From the NCBI GenBank assembly GCA_907163225.1, contig OU015322.1:992001-1056000 (forward strand): DNA of 64,000 nt, given 5' to 3'. The notes beneath the pieces are model-generated. The model saw only the letters and a program-made list of their open reading frames with translations. It ran no database searches and was not told the DNA's origin. Made by a program: the position numbers and the translations under genes. Below are positions 37,319 to 47,316 of the stretch, one piece after another (positions within the stretch are counted from its first letter, which is position 1; the number at the start of each line of letters is the position of its first letter). This stretch comes from an uncultured Rhodocyclaceae bacterium. GTDB taxonomy: Bacteria > Pseudomonadota > Gammaproteobacteria > Burkholderiales > Rhodocyclaceae.

Positions 37319-37332
37319 TGTGGATTTCCACA
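37319..37332. promoter_or_regulatory. putative DctR-binding dyad upstream of dctP
   Basis: TGTGGATTTCCACA, a perfect 6+6 inverted repeat. The same motif appears twice before dctA/dctS. It lies about 40 bases upstream of AT-rich DNA that could hold the dctP -10. Confidence 0.55.
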
Positions 37333-37347
37333 TACGATAGACGAAAA

Positions 37348-37373
37348 AAACCGCCGGACCAGCCGGCGGTTTT
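37348..37373 (-). terminator. terminator of dctA
   Basis: Stem AAACCGCCGG/CCGGCGGTTT with loop ACCAG. On the minus strand a run of seven T follows. Confidence 0.9.
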
Positions 37374-37397
37374 GCGAAATAAAATGACAATTACAAA

Positions 37398-38747
37398 TCA
37401 ATGATGCTCGACGATTGGCCGCGGCACATGGGGAATGATCACCTCCGGTGCGTCGTCCAGAACCAGTTCCGGGTTATTTGCCTCGTCGGCGGTTTCATTG
37501 TTGAGGACGGCATTCATCCGCTCGACATCGAGCGCCTTGCACCACTTGGCAACGACCAGTGTGGCCACGCTGTTGCCGATGAAGTTGGTCAGCGCCCGGG
37601 CTTCGGACATGAAACGGTCGATACCGAGAATCAGCGCCAGGCCGGCGACCGGCACGGTACCGACAGCCGAAAGTGTAGCCGCCAGCACGATGAAGCCTGA
37701 ACCGGTTACGCCGGCAGCGCCCTTCGATGTGAGCAACAGGATGACCAGTAGCGTGATCTGCTGCCCGATATCCATCGGCGTATTGGTCGCCTGTGCAATG
37801 AACACGGCAGCCATGGTCAGGTAGATCGAGGTGCCATCCAGATTGAACGAGTAACCAGTAGGGACGACCAGACCGACCACCGATTTCTGAGCGCCGGCAT
37901 TCTCCATCTTGGCCATCAGGCGCGGCAGGGCTGATTCCGAAGATGAGGTGCCGAGCACCAGGAACAGCTCTTCCTTGATGTACTTGATCAATTTTATGAT
38001 GGAAAAGCCGTGGACCGCAGCAATGCTGCCGAGCACACCCAAAATGAAAATCACGCAGGTCAGGTAGAAGGCACCCATCAGGCTGGCCAGTTGCGTCAGG
38101 CTGCCTACACCATGCTTGCCGATGGTGTAGGCCATCGCACCGAAAGCGCCGATCGGGGCAACCTTCATGATCACGCCGACGATACCGAACAGCACGTGCG
38201 ACAGCTTTTCGATCAGTTCAAACACCGGCTTGCCGCGCTCGCCGAAAGCATGCATCGCATAGCCGAAGAGGATGGAGAAGAACAGCACTTGCAGCATGTC
38301 GCCCTTGGCAAAGGCATCGACGACGCTGGTCGGGATGATGTTGAGCAGGAAGTCCGTCGTCGACTGCATTTTGCCCGGCTCGGCGTACTTGGCGATACCC
38401 TTGGTGTCGAGTGTCGAGACGTCGACATTCATTCCAACTCCTGGCTGCCAGACATTGACGACGATCAGGCCGATAATCAGCGCGATCGTGCTTACCACTT
38501 CAAAGTAGAGCACTGCCAGGCCACCGGTCTTGCCGACCTTCTTCATGTCTTCCATGCCGGCGATGCCGACGACGATGGTGCAGAAGATGATCGGGGCAAT
38601 GATCATCTTGATCAGCTTGATGAACCCATCTCCCAGCGGCTTCATCGCTGCGCCAGTTTCTGGATAGAAATGCCCGAGTGACACGCCGATGATGATGGCG
38701 ACGATCACCTGAAAATAGAGACTCTTGAATATCGTTGTTTTGGCCAT
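37398..38747 (-). CDS. dctA: C4-dicarboxylate:cation symporter DctA
   Basis: 449-residue DAACS-family transporter importing succinate, fumarate and malate. Signature parts: the serine-rich [13 protein letters not shown], the substrate-site [12 protein letters not shown] and [13 protein letters not shown]. The C-terminal tail is acidic and ends VEHH. The frame extends upstream, but the ATG at 38747 ([13 protein letters not shown]) has AGGAGG about 10 bases before it. Divergent from the dctS/dctR sensor genes, with two TGTGG boxes between. Confidence 0.96.
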   Translation of the reverse strand: MAKTTIFKSLYFQVIVAIIIGVSLGHFYPETGAAMKPLGDGFIKLIKMIIAPIIFCTIVVGIAGMEDMKKVGKTGGLAVLYFEVVSTIALIIGLIVVNVWQPGVGMNVDVSTLDTKGIAKYAEPGKMQSTTDFLLNIIPTSVVDAFAKGDMLQVLFFSILFGYAMHAFGERGKPVFELIEKLSHVLFGIVGVIMKVAPIGAFGAMAYTIGKHGVGSLTQLASLMGAFYLTCVIFILGVLGSIAAVHGFSIIKLIKYIKEELFLVLGTSSSESALPRLMAKMENAGAQKSVVGLVVPTGYSFNLDGTSIYLTMAAVFIAQATNTPMDIGQQITLLVILLLTSKGAAGVTGSGFIVLAATLSAVGTVPVAGLALILGIDRFMSEARALTNFIGNSVATLVVAKWCKALDVERMNAVLNNETADEANNPELVLDDAPEVIIPHVPRPIVEHH

Positions 38748-38831
38748 GGGATTTGTGCTCCTCCTCGAATGCGTACGCCGGAAAGTCCGGGAACGGTTCG
38801 CAGTATTCCCAAAGGAACAGGTACAAACTAT

Positions 38832-38861
38832 TGTGGATATCCGAGTTGTGGAAAGCCACAA
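38832..38861. promoter_or_regulatory. two putative DctR boxes between dctA and dctS
   Basis: A half-conserved box TGTGGATATCC at 38832-38842 and a full dyad TTGTGGAAAGCCACAA at 38846-38861, spaced 15 bases start to start. Both match the dyad upstream of dctP. Confidence 0.55.
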
Positions 38862-38899
38862 TGACCCGGACGGAAATAACGTGGTGTACCATTTTGCCC

Positions 38900-40885
38900 A
38901 TGAGTGTCGCCCTCCCGATCCCCTCCGGCAGTTCGCGCCGGCTGCGCTGGCTGCTCGCCTTACCCAAGCTGGGCATCGTGCTGCTGCTGGTCGCCCTGCT
39001 TTCGCTGCTCTGGCTGCTCCACCGCAACGAAGCCGAAGAGGAACGCTCGGCCCTGATCAAGGATGTTCTGTGGCTGGAGCAGAACCTTCGCTTCCACCTG
39101 AACGGCAACGAAGAGCAGTTGCAGCAATTGGCACTCGAAATGGCCGATCTGCCCGGCCGCCAGAAATTGTTCCGGCTGCGCGCCGAACACATGCTCAAGA
39201 ACTCACCGGATATTGCGCAAATTCTCTGGCTCGACACCAAGCGCCAAGTATTAGACGCCCTGCCGACATCCCACCTCCCGGAAAGCGACATTGAGGCATT
39301 CGGCCCGCCAGTGACCGCCAAAGCTTTTGAACTGGCGAGCCGCCTCGGCAATCGGCAATACAGCGAACCGTTCTTTCTCGAAGGCAATCGTGCCTTTGTC
39401 GAAATGCTCGTCCCCATATTCAGCGAGCGCCGCATAACAGGCATGCTGGCAGTGATTTATCCGCTGGACACCCTGCTGGCGAATCAAGTGCCTTGGTGGT
39501 TCACCGAGAAATACAAGGTCGAAATCATCGATGACAACGATCTTCAGTACGCCACAAAAACCCGAATCCTCGGCAACAGCGACCTGCGCTACGAAATCCC
39601 CTTCGATCCACCAGGTTCGGGACTGCTACTGCGCATCACCAGCTACCACAGCCCGGACAATACCCTCCAGCGCCTGCTCATCGCCGCCATTCTGATGCTC
39701 GCCGCCGGCGTTTTCTGGAGCCTCTGGCTGGTTCGCGACCTGATGAAAAAGCGCAGCCAAGCCGAAGAAGCACTGCGCGCCGAACACGCCTTCCGGGCCG
39801 CCATGGAGGACTCCCTTACCGTCGGCATGCGCGCCCGCGATCTCCAGGGGCGCGTCATCTATGTCAACCCGGCATTCTGCAGCATGACCGGATTCAGCGC
39901 GACCGAACTGGTCGACAAGGCGCCGCCCATGCCCTACTGGGCACCGGAGCAACTGGAAGAAACCTATGCCATGCACCAGACCGTACTGGCGGGTGAAGCG
40001 CCGCTTGACGGCTTTGAAATCACCTTCATGCGCAAGAACGGCGAACGGTTCCAGGCGCTCGTCTATGAAGCCAAGCTGATCGACGGCAACGGCAAGCACA
40101 CTGGCTGGATGGCCTCGATTCTCGACATCACCGAACGCAAGCGCACCGAAGAATTGGCCCGCCAGCAGCAGGAGCAACTGCAATTCACCTCCCGCCTGGT
40201 CACCATGGGTGAAATGGCCTCGACGCTCGCCCACGAACTGAACCAGCCACTTGCCGCCATCGCGAGCTACAACACCGGCTGCCTGAATCTCCTGGGCAGC
40301 GGCAACGCGACGCCGCAAGATATTCAACCAGCATTGGAAAAAATTGGCGTACAGGCCCAGCGTGCCGGCAAGATCATCCGCCGCGTCCATGATTTTGTCC
40401 GCAAGAGCGAGCCCAAACGAGCCCCCTGCCTGCTTGGCGAAGTCATCGAGGACTGCCTCGGATTCGTTGAAGCAGAGGCCCGCAAACGTCACGTCAGAAT
40501 TGAATGCGAGATCCCGCCGCTACCGCCCATCCCGGCCGACCGGCTGATGCTGGAGCAAGTCCTGCTCAACCTGATCCGCAACGGCATGGAAGCGATGACC
40601 GGCATGCCTGAAGCCTATCGCCTCCTTCGTATCAGCGTCATTGCCGACAACAACGAACTCATTCTCGATGTAACCGACTGCGGTAGCGGCATCTCACCGG
40701 AAAGTCGCGACAAGCTATTCACTGCGTTTTTCACCACCAAACCTGATGGCATGGGTATCGGTCTCTCAATCTGCCGATCCATTGTCGAATTTCATCGCGG
40801 CCGCCTGTGGGCCGAAGACAACCCCAATTCGCCAACCGGAAGCGGTACGATATTCCGCTTCACCTTGCCCCTGGAAGCCACATGA
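38900..40885 (+). CDS. dctS: DctS-like C4-dicarboxylate sensor histidine kinase
   Basis: About 661 residues: an N-terminal membrane helix ([16 protein letters not shown]), a periplasmic Cache-like sensor region, a second membrane helix (about 255-275), a PAS domain ([20 protein letters not shown]), HisKA with the phospho-acceptor in [12 protein letters not shown] and HATPase_c ([23 protein letters not shown]). The organisation matches Rhodobacter DctS, which senses external dicarboxylates. The start is uncertain: the ATG at 38861 has GGAAAG before it, but would put the TGTGG dyad directly on the start codon. Overlaps dctR by 4 bases. Confidence 0.88.
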   Translation: MSVALPIPSGSSRRLRWLLALPKLGIVLLLVALLSLLWLLHRNEAEEERSALIKDVLWLEQNLRFHLNGNEEQLQQLALEMADLPGRQKLFRLRAEHMLKNSPDIAQILWLDTKRQVLDALPTSHLPESDIEAFGPPVTAKAFELASRLGNRQYSEPFFLEGNRAFVEMLVPIFSERRITGMLAVIYPLDTLLANQVPWWFTEKYKVEIIDDNDLQYATKTRILGNSDLRYEIPFDPPGSGLLLRITSYHSPDNTLQRLLIAAILMLAAGVFWSLWLVRDLMKKRSQAEEALRAEHAFRAAMEDSLTVGMRARDLQGRVIYVNPAFCSMTGFSATELVDKAPPMPYWAPEQLEETYAMHQTVLAGEAPLDGFEITFMRKNGERFQALVYEAKLIDGNGKHTGWMASILDITERKRTEELARQQQEQLQFTSRLVTMGEMASTLAHELNQPLAAIASYNTGCLNLLGSGNATPQDIQPALEKIGVQAQRAGKIIRRVHDFVRKSEPKRAPCLLGEVIEDCLGFVEAEARKRHVRIECEIPPLPPIPADRLMLEQVLLNLIRNGMEAMTGMPEAYRLLRISVIADNNELILDVTDCGSGISPESRDKLFTAFFTTKPDGMGIGLSICRSIVEFHRGRLWAEDNPNSPTGSGTIFRFTLPLEAT

Positions 40886-41478
40886 CCACGCCATTAGCCC
40901 ATTTGGTCGATGATGACGAAGCCATTCGCGATGCACTCTCCTGGCTCCTGAAGTCCAGAGGAGTTCCCTGCGCCACTTACGAATCGGCCGAATGTTTCCT
41001 GGCAGCCTGGAACAAGCAGATGTCCGGTTGCATCGTTCTCGACATGCGCATGTCCGGCATGAGCGGCCTCGACTGCTTCGACGAACTGCGCACCCGCGAA
41101 TCGAAGCTCCCGGTTATTTTTCTGACTGGCCACGGTGATGTGCCCCTGGCGGTCGCCACGTTGAAAAAAGGCGCCTTTGATTTTTTCGAAAAGCCATTAA
41201 ATGACAATGCCTTGGCCACCCGAATCGAAGAAGCCATGGTGCTGGACGCCAATCAACGCGCCACCAATGCCACGGTCGACTCGGTAAAAGCCCGAATTTC
41301 AACATTAACCACCCGCGAGCGGCAGATCATGGAACTCGTCCTGCTCGGCAAATTCAACAAAGTCATCGCCGACGAACTGAACATCAGCATGCGCACTGTC
41401 GAAGTACACCGGGCCAACCTTTTCGACAAAATGCAGGTCAAGACGGCAGTCGAGTTGGCCAATCTGCTCAAACCCTGA
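40882..41478 (+). CDS. dctR: DctR-like FixJ-family response regulator
   Basis: 198-residue two-domain regulator: a receiver with the acidic pair LVDDDE, phospho-acceptor in VLDMRMSG and the conserved Lys in EKPLND, then a LuxR-type helix-turn-helix (LTTRERQIMELVLLGKFNKV; MRTVEVHRANLFDKM). Translation is coupled to dctS by ATGA. In Rhodobacter capsulatus DctSR activates dctPQM; here dctPQM, dctA and the shared dyads are all within 4 kb, so activation of both transporters is the inferred role. Confidence 0.9.
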   Translation: MTTPLAHLVDDDEAIRDALSWLLKSRGVPCATYESAECFLAAWNKQMSGCIVLDMRMSGMSGLDCFDELRTRESKLPVIFLTGHGDVPLAVATLKKGAFDFFEKPLNDNALATRIEEAMVLDANQRATNATVDSVKARISTLTTRERQIMELVLLGKFNKVIADELNISMRTVEVHRANLFDKMQVKTAVELANLLKP

Positions 41479-41585
41479 CGCCGATACTTCCCACCCGCAT
41501 CTTTTTTCGCTAGCATCACGCCATCTACCTGTCGCCACTCCGGCGCAATATTCCTTATTCGTTTCACCCACCCCCTGAGGCAACC

Positions 41586-41912
41586 ATGAGCGAGCACATC
41601 CATTACGTAACCGACGACACATTTGAAGCGGAAGTGCTGCAATCGCAGCAACCCGTTCTCGTCGACTACTGGGCCGAATGGTGCGGCCCCTGCAAGATGA
41701 TTGCTCCGATCCTTGACGAAGTCGCCAACGAATACGCCGGCAAGCTAAAGGTCGCCAAGGTTAACATCGACGACAACCAGGCAACTCCGGCAAAGTATGG
41801 CATCCGTGGCATTCCGACCCTGATGATCTTCAAGAACGGTAACATCGAAGCAACCAAGGTTGGCGCGCTGTCCAAGTCCCAACTCGCTGCCTTTATTGAC
41901 AGCAACCTGTAA
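41586..41912 (+). CDS. trxA: thioredoxin 1
   Basis: 108-residue disulfide reductase with the active site WCGPCK, preceding VDYWAEW and the cis-proline region GIRGIPTLM. General cytoplasmic thiol reductant. Located directly upstream of rho, as in many proteobacteria. Confidence 0.97.
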   Translation: MSEHIHYVTDDTFEAEVLQSQQPVLVDYWAEWCGPCKMIAPILDEVANEYAGKLKVAKVNIDDNQATPAKYGIRGIPTLMIFKNGNIEATKVGALSKSQLAAFIDSNL

Positions 41913-41928
41913 TCTCCGTAGTCTCCCG

Positions 41929-41957
41929 GCCTGAAGGTGCGCACCGCGCCTTCAGGC
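41929..41957 (+). other. hairpin after trxA
   Basis: Stem GCCTGAAGG/CCTTCAGGC with an 11-base loop and no T-run. It may stabilise trxA mRNA or form part of the 155-base rho leader. Confidence 0.5.
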
Positions 41958-42067
41958 AGACGCGACAGGCAAGCTGTCCGGCGTCATTCCCCTCCCCAAG
42001 ATCTCCGTATCTACGCCCTGGCCTCCGGGCAATCGCCCTTGCTCTATCCGGCGCCACACACTCCCAC

Positions 42068-43327
42068 ATGCAACTTTCCGAACTAAAAACACTACACGTC
42101 AGCAAACTGCTCGACATGGCCACCGAACTGGTCATCGAAAACGCCAACCGCATGCGCAAGATGGAGTTGATCTACGCCATCCTGAAAGCCAAGGCGAAGA
42201 ACGGCGAAACCATCTACGGTGACGGCACGCTGGAAGTCCTGTCGGACGGCTTCGGGTTCCTCCGCTCCGCCGATACCTCTTACCTCGCCAACCCGGACGA
42301 CATCTACGTTTCCCCGTCGCAGGTTCGCCGCTTCAACCTGCGCACCGGCGACACCGTCGAAGGTGAAATCCGCACACCTAAGGATGGCGAACGCTACGTC
42401 GCACTGACCAAACTTGATCGCATCAATGGTTTCCCACCGGAAGCCAACAAGAACAAGATCATGTTCGAGAACCTGACGCCGCTGCATCCGACGCGTCACC
42501 TCAAGCTCGAACGCGACATCAAGTCGGAAGAAAACATCACCAGCCGCGTCATCGACATGATCGCGCCGATCGGCTGTGGCCAGCGCGGCCTGCTCGTCGC
42601 CCCGCCCAAGACCGGCAAGACCGTGATGCTGCAGAACATCGCCCACGCCATCACGGCCAACCATCCGGAAGTGACCCTTATCGTCCTGCTCATCGACGAG
42701 CGCCCGGAAGAAGTTACCGAAATGACCCGCACCGTCAAGGGCGAGGTCGTTGCCTCAACCTTCGACGAGCCAGCATCCCGCCACGTCGCAGTAGCAGAAA
42801 TGGTTATCGAAAAGGCCAAGCGACTGGTTGAGCACAAGAAGGATGTCGTCATCCTGCTTGACTCGATCACTCGCCTCGCCCGCGCCTACAACACGGTGCA
42901 ACCTGCCTCCGGCAAGGTACTGACCGGTGGCGTCGACGCGAATGCCCTGCAGAAACCCAAACGTTTCTTTGGCGCTGCTCGCAACATTGAAGAAGGCGGT
43001 TCGCTGACCATTCTGGCCACGGCACTGATCGACACAGGCTCGCGAATGGATGAAGTGATCTACGAAGAATTCAAGGGTACCGGCAACTCGGAAATCCACC
43101 TCGACCGTCGCATGGCCGAGAAGCGGATGTACCCGGCCGTCAACGTCAATCGCTCTGGCACGCGCCGCGAAGAGCTGCTGCTCAAGCCGGATGTCCTGCA
43201 GAAAATGTGGGTCCTGCGCAAGCTCTGCTACCCGATGGACGACCTCGAAGCGATGGAGTTCCTGCTCGACAAGGTCAAATCCACCAAGGGCAACCAGGAG
43301 TTCTTCGACGCAATGCGTCGAGGCTAA
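42068..43327 (+). CDS. rho: transcription termination factor Rho
   Basis: 419-residue hexameric RNA helicase. The N-terminal domain ([13 protein letters not shown]) is followed by the RNA-binding cold-shock-like fold ([18 protein letters not shown]), Walker A PPKTGKT, Walker B VVILLDSI and the Q/R loops. Length is standard. The 155-base leader after trxA is C-rich toward its 3' end, which fits the known autoregulation of rho in other bacteria (inference). Confidence 0.98.
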   Translation: MQLSELKTLHVSKLLDMATELVIENANRMRKMELIYAILKAKAKNGETIYGDGTLEVLSDGFGFLRSADTSYLANPDDIYVSPSQVRRFNLRTGDTVEGEIRTPKDGERYVALTKLDRINGFPPEANKNKIMFENLTPLHPTRHLKLERDIKSEENITSRVIDMIAPIGCGQRGLLVAPPKTGKTVMLQNIAHAITANHPEVTLIVLLIDERPEEVTEMTRTVKGEVVASTFDEPASRHVAVAEMVIEKAKRLVEHKKDVVILLDSITRLARAYNTVQPASGKVLTGGVDANALQKPKRFFGAARNIEEGGSLTILATALIDTGSRMDEVIYEEFKGTGNSEIHLDRRMAEKRMYPAVNVNRSGTRREELLLKPDVLQKMWVLRKLCYPMDDLEAMEFLLDKVKSTKGNQEFFDAMRRG

Positions 43328-43419
43328 TCATAGATATTGCAAGCACGTCAATATTCAACGATAATCACTTGCTTCCCAGATCGGCCACATCCGCCGGTCG
43401 CTCGTTTAAAGGACAAAAG

Positions 43420-43644
43420 ATGAAAGCCGATATCCACCCGAATTACAAAGAAGTGCAAGTCACCTGCTCCTGCGGCAGCACCTTCACGACCCGTTCAACC
43501 ATGGCCAAGGACAGCTTCCATGTTGAAGTCTGCTCCCTCTGCCACCCGTTCTACACCGGCAAGCAAAAGATTGTCGACACCGCTGGTCGCGTTGAGCGCT
43601 TCAACCAGAAATTCGGCGCCATGCGCGGCAAAGCTGCAGCCTGA
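43420..43644 (+). CDS. rpmE: 50S ribosomal protein L31
   Basis: 74 residues. Zinc-binding (C+) form with cysteines in VTCSCGSTF and [19 protein letters not shown] precedes the ATG at 43420. The frame also runs upstream into rho, which is not coding. Followed by a strong terminator. Confidence 0.97.
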   Translation: MKADIHPNYKEVQVTCSCGSTFTTRSTMAKDSFHVEVCSLCHPFYTGKQKIVDTAGRVERFNQKFGAMRGKAAA

Positions 43645-43663
43645 TCGGTTTGAATTGCGGTAT

Positions 43664-43690
43664 AAAAGGCAGCCTGATGGCTGCCTTTTT
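43664..43690 (+). terminator. terminator after rpmE
   Basis: 11-bp stem AAAAGGCAGCC/GGCTGCCTTTT with loop TGAT, ending in a T-run. Confidence 0.92.
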
Positions 43691-43704
43691 CATTTCTGGC
43701 GAAA

Positions 43705-45327
43705 ATGCCTGATTTACTTGCACTGATTCGTCGCGGCATTCGCCTTCCGCCTTCCGGCTGGATGCTGGCGGCCATGCTTGCCTTCTATGTGCTGGCCGGC
43801 CTCTTTGGTCGCGACCCGTGGAAGGGCGAAGACGCCATCCACATCGGCACTGCCTGGCACATGCTGCACTACGGTGACTGGCTCTCCCCCGATCTCGCCA
43901 GCCGTGCCTTTCACGAGCCACCGCTCTATTACTGGAGTGCGGCCATCACCGGAAAATTGTTCGGCTGGCTGCTCCCTGCGCACGAGGCCATTCGCCTGGC
44001 CAGCGGCATCTGGGTCACGCTGGCGTTGATGGGCCTGTATTACGCCACCCGTGAACTCTATGGTGAGGAAAACGCGGCTGCCGGGCCACTGTTGCTGGCC
44101 GGTTGCGCCGGACTGCTCTTCCACGCCCACGATGCACAGCCCATGCTGATTGCTGTCGCAGCCTACAGCGGAACCCTGGGTGCGCTTGCTGCAATCGGTC
44201 GCAAACCCCGACTGACAGGCGTTATTTATGGGCTGTCGGTAGCCGCCTGCCTGCTTGGCACGGGTATCGCCCCGACCCTGCCACTACTCGCCATTGCGCC
44301 CGTCGCCTGGTGGCTATCGCTCGATCGACCAAAAACATTTCAGACACTGCTCATCGGCCTTGCTTTGGCGACTGTCCTGATCCTGCCCTGGCCATTGCTG
44401 CTCCTCAATTTGGAACCGGCACGCTTCCACGGCTGGTTAGCCACTGAACTGGCGCCGCTGAAGACACCGTTCTCCATCGCTGGCGGGGGTAGCTTCCTGA
44501 TCATGCTGCCGTGGTTCGCCTTCCCCGCTTTTCCGCTGGCGGCATGGACACTATGGATCAGGCGCAAGGACATCAAGGCCCCCGAGCAATTGCTGCCGCT
44601 GCTTTTCCTGCTCATAACGCTGCTCATGCTGGCCTGGGCCTTTCGCCCTCGGCAAATACCGGCCCTGCTGCTGTTGCCGCCGCTAGCACTTCTGGCAGCC
44701 CCTGGGGCACTGGCTTTACGGCGAGGCGCTGCCAGTGCATTTGACTGGTTTGCGATGTCGACCCTGAGTTTTTTTGTTGGCATTGTCTGGCTGGGCTGGT
44801 CGGCGATGGTGCTCGGCTGGCCCGAAAAAATGGCGCAGCGGGCAGTGGTTTTACGGCCCGGCTTCGTTGCCCAATTTGATCTGTTGGCGCTCACCATAGG
44901 TTTGGTCGCCACTGCGTGGTGGGCCTGGCTCATTTTCACCGCGCCACGCTCCCCTTACCGTAGCCTGACGCACTGGACGCTGGGTTTCACGACACTCTGG
45001 CTGCTCGCCGCCACACTGGTCATGCCGTGGTTCGATTTCAACAAATCCTACCGCCCGGTTGCCCAGGCTATCGCCAAGGCATTGCCGCCCGACCACGGCT
45101 GCCTGGCGGAGCGCGGCTTGAACGAAACGCAGCTCGCCTCGCTTTCCTATTTTGTCGCCATCGAGCCTGTTGCTGAAACATCCAAGGCCGGACAAGCCTG
45201 CGACTGGTTACTGGTCGTTGGCGATACTCGCCGCGAGCTGGCTGCGCCGAACGGCCGCTGGACGAAGATATGGGAAGGCAATCGCCCCGGCGACCGCAAG
45301 GAAACTTTCCGCCTTTTGCGGCGTTAA
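43705..45327 (+). CDS. GT-C family glycosyltransferase (ArnT/PMT-like)
   Basis: 540-residue polytopic protein. The first periplasmic loop has DPWKGEDAIHIGTAWHML and HEPPLYYW, the GT-C fold's acidic site and the PPLYYW signature of ArnT/PMT-type enzymes that use polyprenyl-phosphate sugars. About ten to twelve membrane segments follow, then a short soluble C-terminal domain. The acceptor could be lipid A, protein or another glycan; no partner genes are adjacent. Starts 15 bases after the rpmE terminator. Confidence 0.8.
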   Translation: MPDLLALIRRGIRLPPSGWMLAAMLAFYVLAGLFGRDPWKGEDAIHIGTAWHMLHYGDWLSPDLASRAFHEPPLYYWSAAITGKLFGWLLPAHEAIRLASGIWVTLALMGLYYATRELYGEENAAAGPLLLAGCAGLLFHAHDAQPMLIAVAAYSGTLGALAAIGRKPRLTGVIYGLSVAACLLGTGIAPTLPLLAIAPVAWWLSLDRPKTFQTLLIGLALATVLILPWPLLLLNLEPARFHGWLATELAPLKTPFSIAGGGSFLIMLPWFAFPAFPLAAWTLWIRRKDIKAPEQLLPLLFLLITLLMLAWAFRPRQIPALLLLPPLALLAAPGALALRRGAASAFDWFAMSTLSFFVGIVWLGWSAMVLGWPEKMAQRAVVLRPGFVAQFDLLALTIGLVATAWWAWLIFTAPRSPYRSLTHWTLGFTTLWLLAATLVMPWFDFNKSYRPVAQAIAKALPPDHGCLAERGLNETQLASLSYFVAIEPVAETSKAGQACDWLLVVGDTRRELAAPNGRWTKIWEGNRPGDRKETFRLLRR

Positions 45328-45340
45328 TTAGATCCTGCAC

Positions 45341-45366
45341 CAAAAACAAGGCCCCCGAAGGGGCCT
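45341..45366 (-). terminator. terminator of orn
   Basis: Stem AGGCCCC/GGGGCCT with loop CGAA. On the minus strand TTGTTTTTG follows, so it serves orn. Confidence 0.8.
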
Positions 45367-45410
45367 GAAATCTGCAGAAGGCGCCGCGCGCGCCGGTAAA
45401 GCAATCGTCC

Positions 45411-45956
45411 TTAGCCCTTCAGGAAGTGCTCGCGGTAATACTTCATTTCATCGATTGACTCGTAGATATCGGCCAGCGCGGTGTGCTTGCTCTTCTTTTT
45501 GAAACCTTTGTAAATCTCCGGCTGCCAGCGCTTGCACAGCTCTTTCAGCGTGCTGACATCGAGATTCCGGTAGTGAAAAAAGGTTTCCAGCGTCGGCATG
45601 TAGCGCGCCATGAAGCGGCGATCCTGACCGATGGAGTTCCCGCACATCGGCGAGTGGCCGGCCAGCGAGTATTTTTTGAGGAAATCCAGCGCCTGCGCTT
45701 CGACGGCGGCCTCGTCCATCACGGAAGCCTTGACCTTGTCGATCAGGCCGGAACGTCCGTGCGTTTTCTGGTTCCAATCATCCATGCCGGCAAGGGTTTC
45801 GTCGGACTGATGAACGACCCAGGCCGGTGACTCGGCGACCATCTCCAGTTCGGAATTGGTGACGACCATCGCCATTTCGATGATGCGATCGCCGTCCGGG
45901 TTCAAACCGGTCATTTCCATGTCCAGCCAGACGAGGTTGTTTGCATTGCCTGCCAT
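45411..45956 (-). CDS. orn: oligoribonuclease
   Basis: 181-residue DEDDh 3'-5' exonuclease that clears 2-5 nt RNA and pGpG. The ExoI motif [20 protein letters not shown], Exo[17 protein letters not shown] and ExoIII with [11 protein letters not shown] are intact. Divergent from the M48 protease. Relevant to the HD-GYP neighbour, since Orn degrades the pGpG left by c-di-GMP hydrolysis. Confidence 0.97.
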   Translation of the reverse strand: MAGNANNLVWLDMEMTGLNPDGDRIIEMAMVVTNSELEMVAESPAWVVHQSDETLAGMDDWNQKTHGRSGLIDKVKASVMDEAAVEAQALDFLKKYSLAGHSPMCGNSIGQDRRFMARYMPTLETFFHYRNLDVSTLKELCKRWQPEIYKGFKKKSKHTALADIYESIDEMKYYREHFLKG

Positions 45957-46012
45957 ATAATTGCCCGAATCCTTGAAAACCGCGATTTTCGCACAGCTTT
46001 GGCCCCATATCC

Positions 46013-47263
46013 GTGACCTCCGATTTCACTTCAGTTTTTCTCGCTTTTTTCTTGTTGACCGTAGCAATCCGGCTTTGGCTGAAATGGCGTCACATCGGTT
46101 TCATCTTGGCGCATCGCGACGCTGTGCCGGCCGATTTTGCCCAAAGCATCGCCCTCCAGGCCCATCAAAAAGCCGCCGATTACACGGTCGACCGTTGCAA
46201 GATCGCTGTTCTCAACATCGGCATCGAAGCGGCGATATTGCTGGCCTTTACACTGGGCGGCGGCCTCTCGGCACTGCATGAATTCTGGTCGGTACGGCTC
46301 GAAGGCCTCGGCTACGGCCTGGCGATGATTTTCAGCGTGATGACAATCTCCGGCCTGATTGACCTGCCGCTGTCGCTGTACAAACAATTCGTCATCGAGG
46401 CCCGTCACGGTTTCAACCGGATGACGCTTGGCCTGTTCTTCTCCGACCTGATCAAGCAAACCCTGCTCGGCCTCGCCATCGGCGCCCCGGTCATCGCCGC
46501 CGTACTCTGGCTGATGGGCGCCATGGGCCAGAACTGGTGGCTTTACGTCTGGCTGTTCTGGAGCGCCTTCAACCTGCTGATCATGTTCGTGTACCCGACC
46601 TGGATCGCGCCGCTTTTCAACAAATTCTCGCCACTTGAAGATGGCGAAATGAAATCGCGCATCGAAGCCCTGCTCACCCGTTGTGGCTTCCGCTCCTCCG
46701 GCCTCTTCGTCATGGACGGCTCGAAGCGCTCCAGCCACGGCAACGCCTACTTCACCGGCTTCGGCAACAACAAGCGCATCGTGTTTTTCGACACCCTGCT
46801 CTCCCGCCTTGCCCCGCCCGAAATCGAGGCCGTGCTGGCGCATGAACTCGGCCACTTCCGCAAAAAGCATGTCGTCAAGCACATGGTTTTGATGTTTGCC
46901 GGCTCGCTCGCCTTTCTCTGGCTGCTCGGCCAGTTGATCGATGCCCCTTGGTTCTACGCCGGCCTTGGTGTCTCGGCGCAAAGCACCGTGCTGGCGCTGA
47001 CTCTCTTCTTCCTCGTCATGCCCGTCTTCACCTTTCCCTTCAGCCCGCTGATGAGCTACCTGTCGCGCCGGCACGAATTTGAAGCCGATGCCTATGCCGC
47101 CGAGCATGCCCAAGCTGCCGACCTCGTTCGCGCCCTGGTCAAGCTCTATCAGGACAATGCATCGACGCTGACCCCCGACCCGCTGCACTCACTGTTCCAC
47201 GACTCGCACCCACCGGCCGCCCAACGCATCGCCCACCTGCAACTGCTGGGCAAGCCGGCATGA
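46013..47263 (+). CDS. M48 family zinc metalloprotease (Ste24/CAAX-protease-like)
   Basis: 416-residue polytopic membrane protease. The zinc site [11 protein letters not shown] (about residue 276) and the third ligand in [12 protein letters not shown] (about 355) are intact; seven or so membrane helices match Ste24. The role in bacteria is probably membrane protein quality control. The first membrane segment ([15 protein letters not shown]) is encoded across a copy of the dispersed motif (46045-46064). Divergent from orn; upstream of rsgA, a conserved betaproteobacterial order. Confidence 0.9.
   Translation: MTSDFTSVFLAFFLLTVAIRLWLKWRHIGFILAHRDAVPADFAQSIALQAHQKAADYTVDRCKIAVLNIGIEAAILLAFTLGGGLSALHEFWSVRLEGLGYGLAMIFSVMTISGLIDLPLSLYKQFVIEARHGFNRMTLGLFFSDLIKQTLLGLAIGAPVIAAVLWLMGAMGQNWWLYVWLFWSAFNLLIMFVYPTWIAPLFNKFSPLEDGEMKSRIEALLTRCGFRSSGLFVMDGSKRSSHGNAYFTGFGNNKRIVFFDTLLSRLAPPEIEAVLAHELGHFRKKHVVKHMVLMFAGSLAFLWLLGQLIDAPWFYAGLGVSAQSTVLALTLFFLVMPVFTFPFSPLMSYLSRRHEFEADAYAAEHAQAADLVRALVKLYQDNASTLTPDPLHSLFHDSHPPAAQRIAHLQLLGKPA
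46045..46064 (+). repeat. dispersed T-tract/GTTGACCG motif, copy 6
   Basis: TTTTTTCTTGTTGACCGTAG in the first membrane helix of the M48 protease (read as FFLLTVA), with a further T-tract 10 bases upstream. Confidence 0.65.
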
Positions 47264-47316
47264 ACCAGCCAGCGGCAATCTCGCCCGACCTGACCCAGCA
47301 ACCCAAGGACTGAATC

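Noticed and set aside
47261-47314. 17-codon frame [17 protein letters not shown] between the M48 protease and rsgA
   Set aside because: It overlaps the protease stop by ATGA, but is too short to judge. It may be a remnant of a gene often found at this place; no domain is visible.
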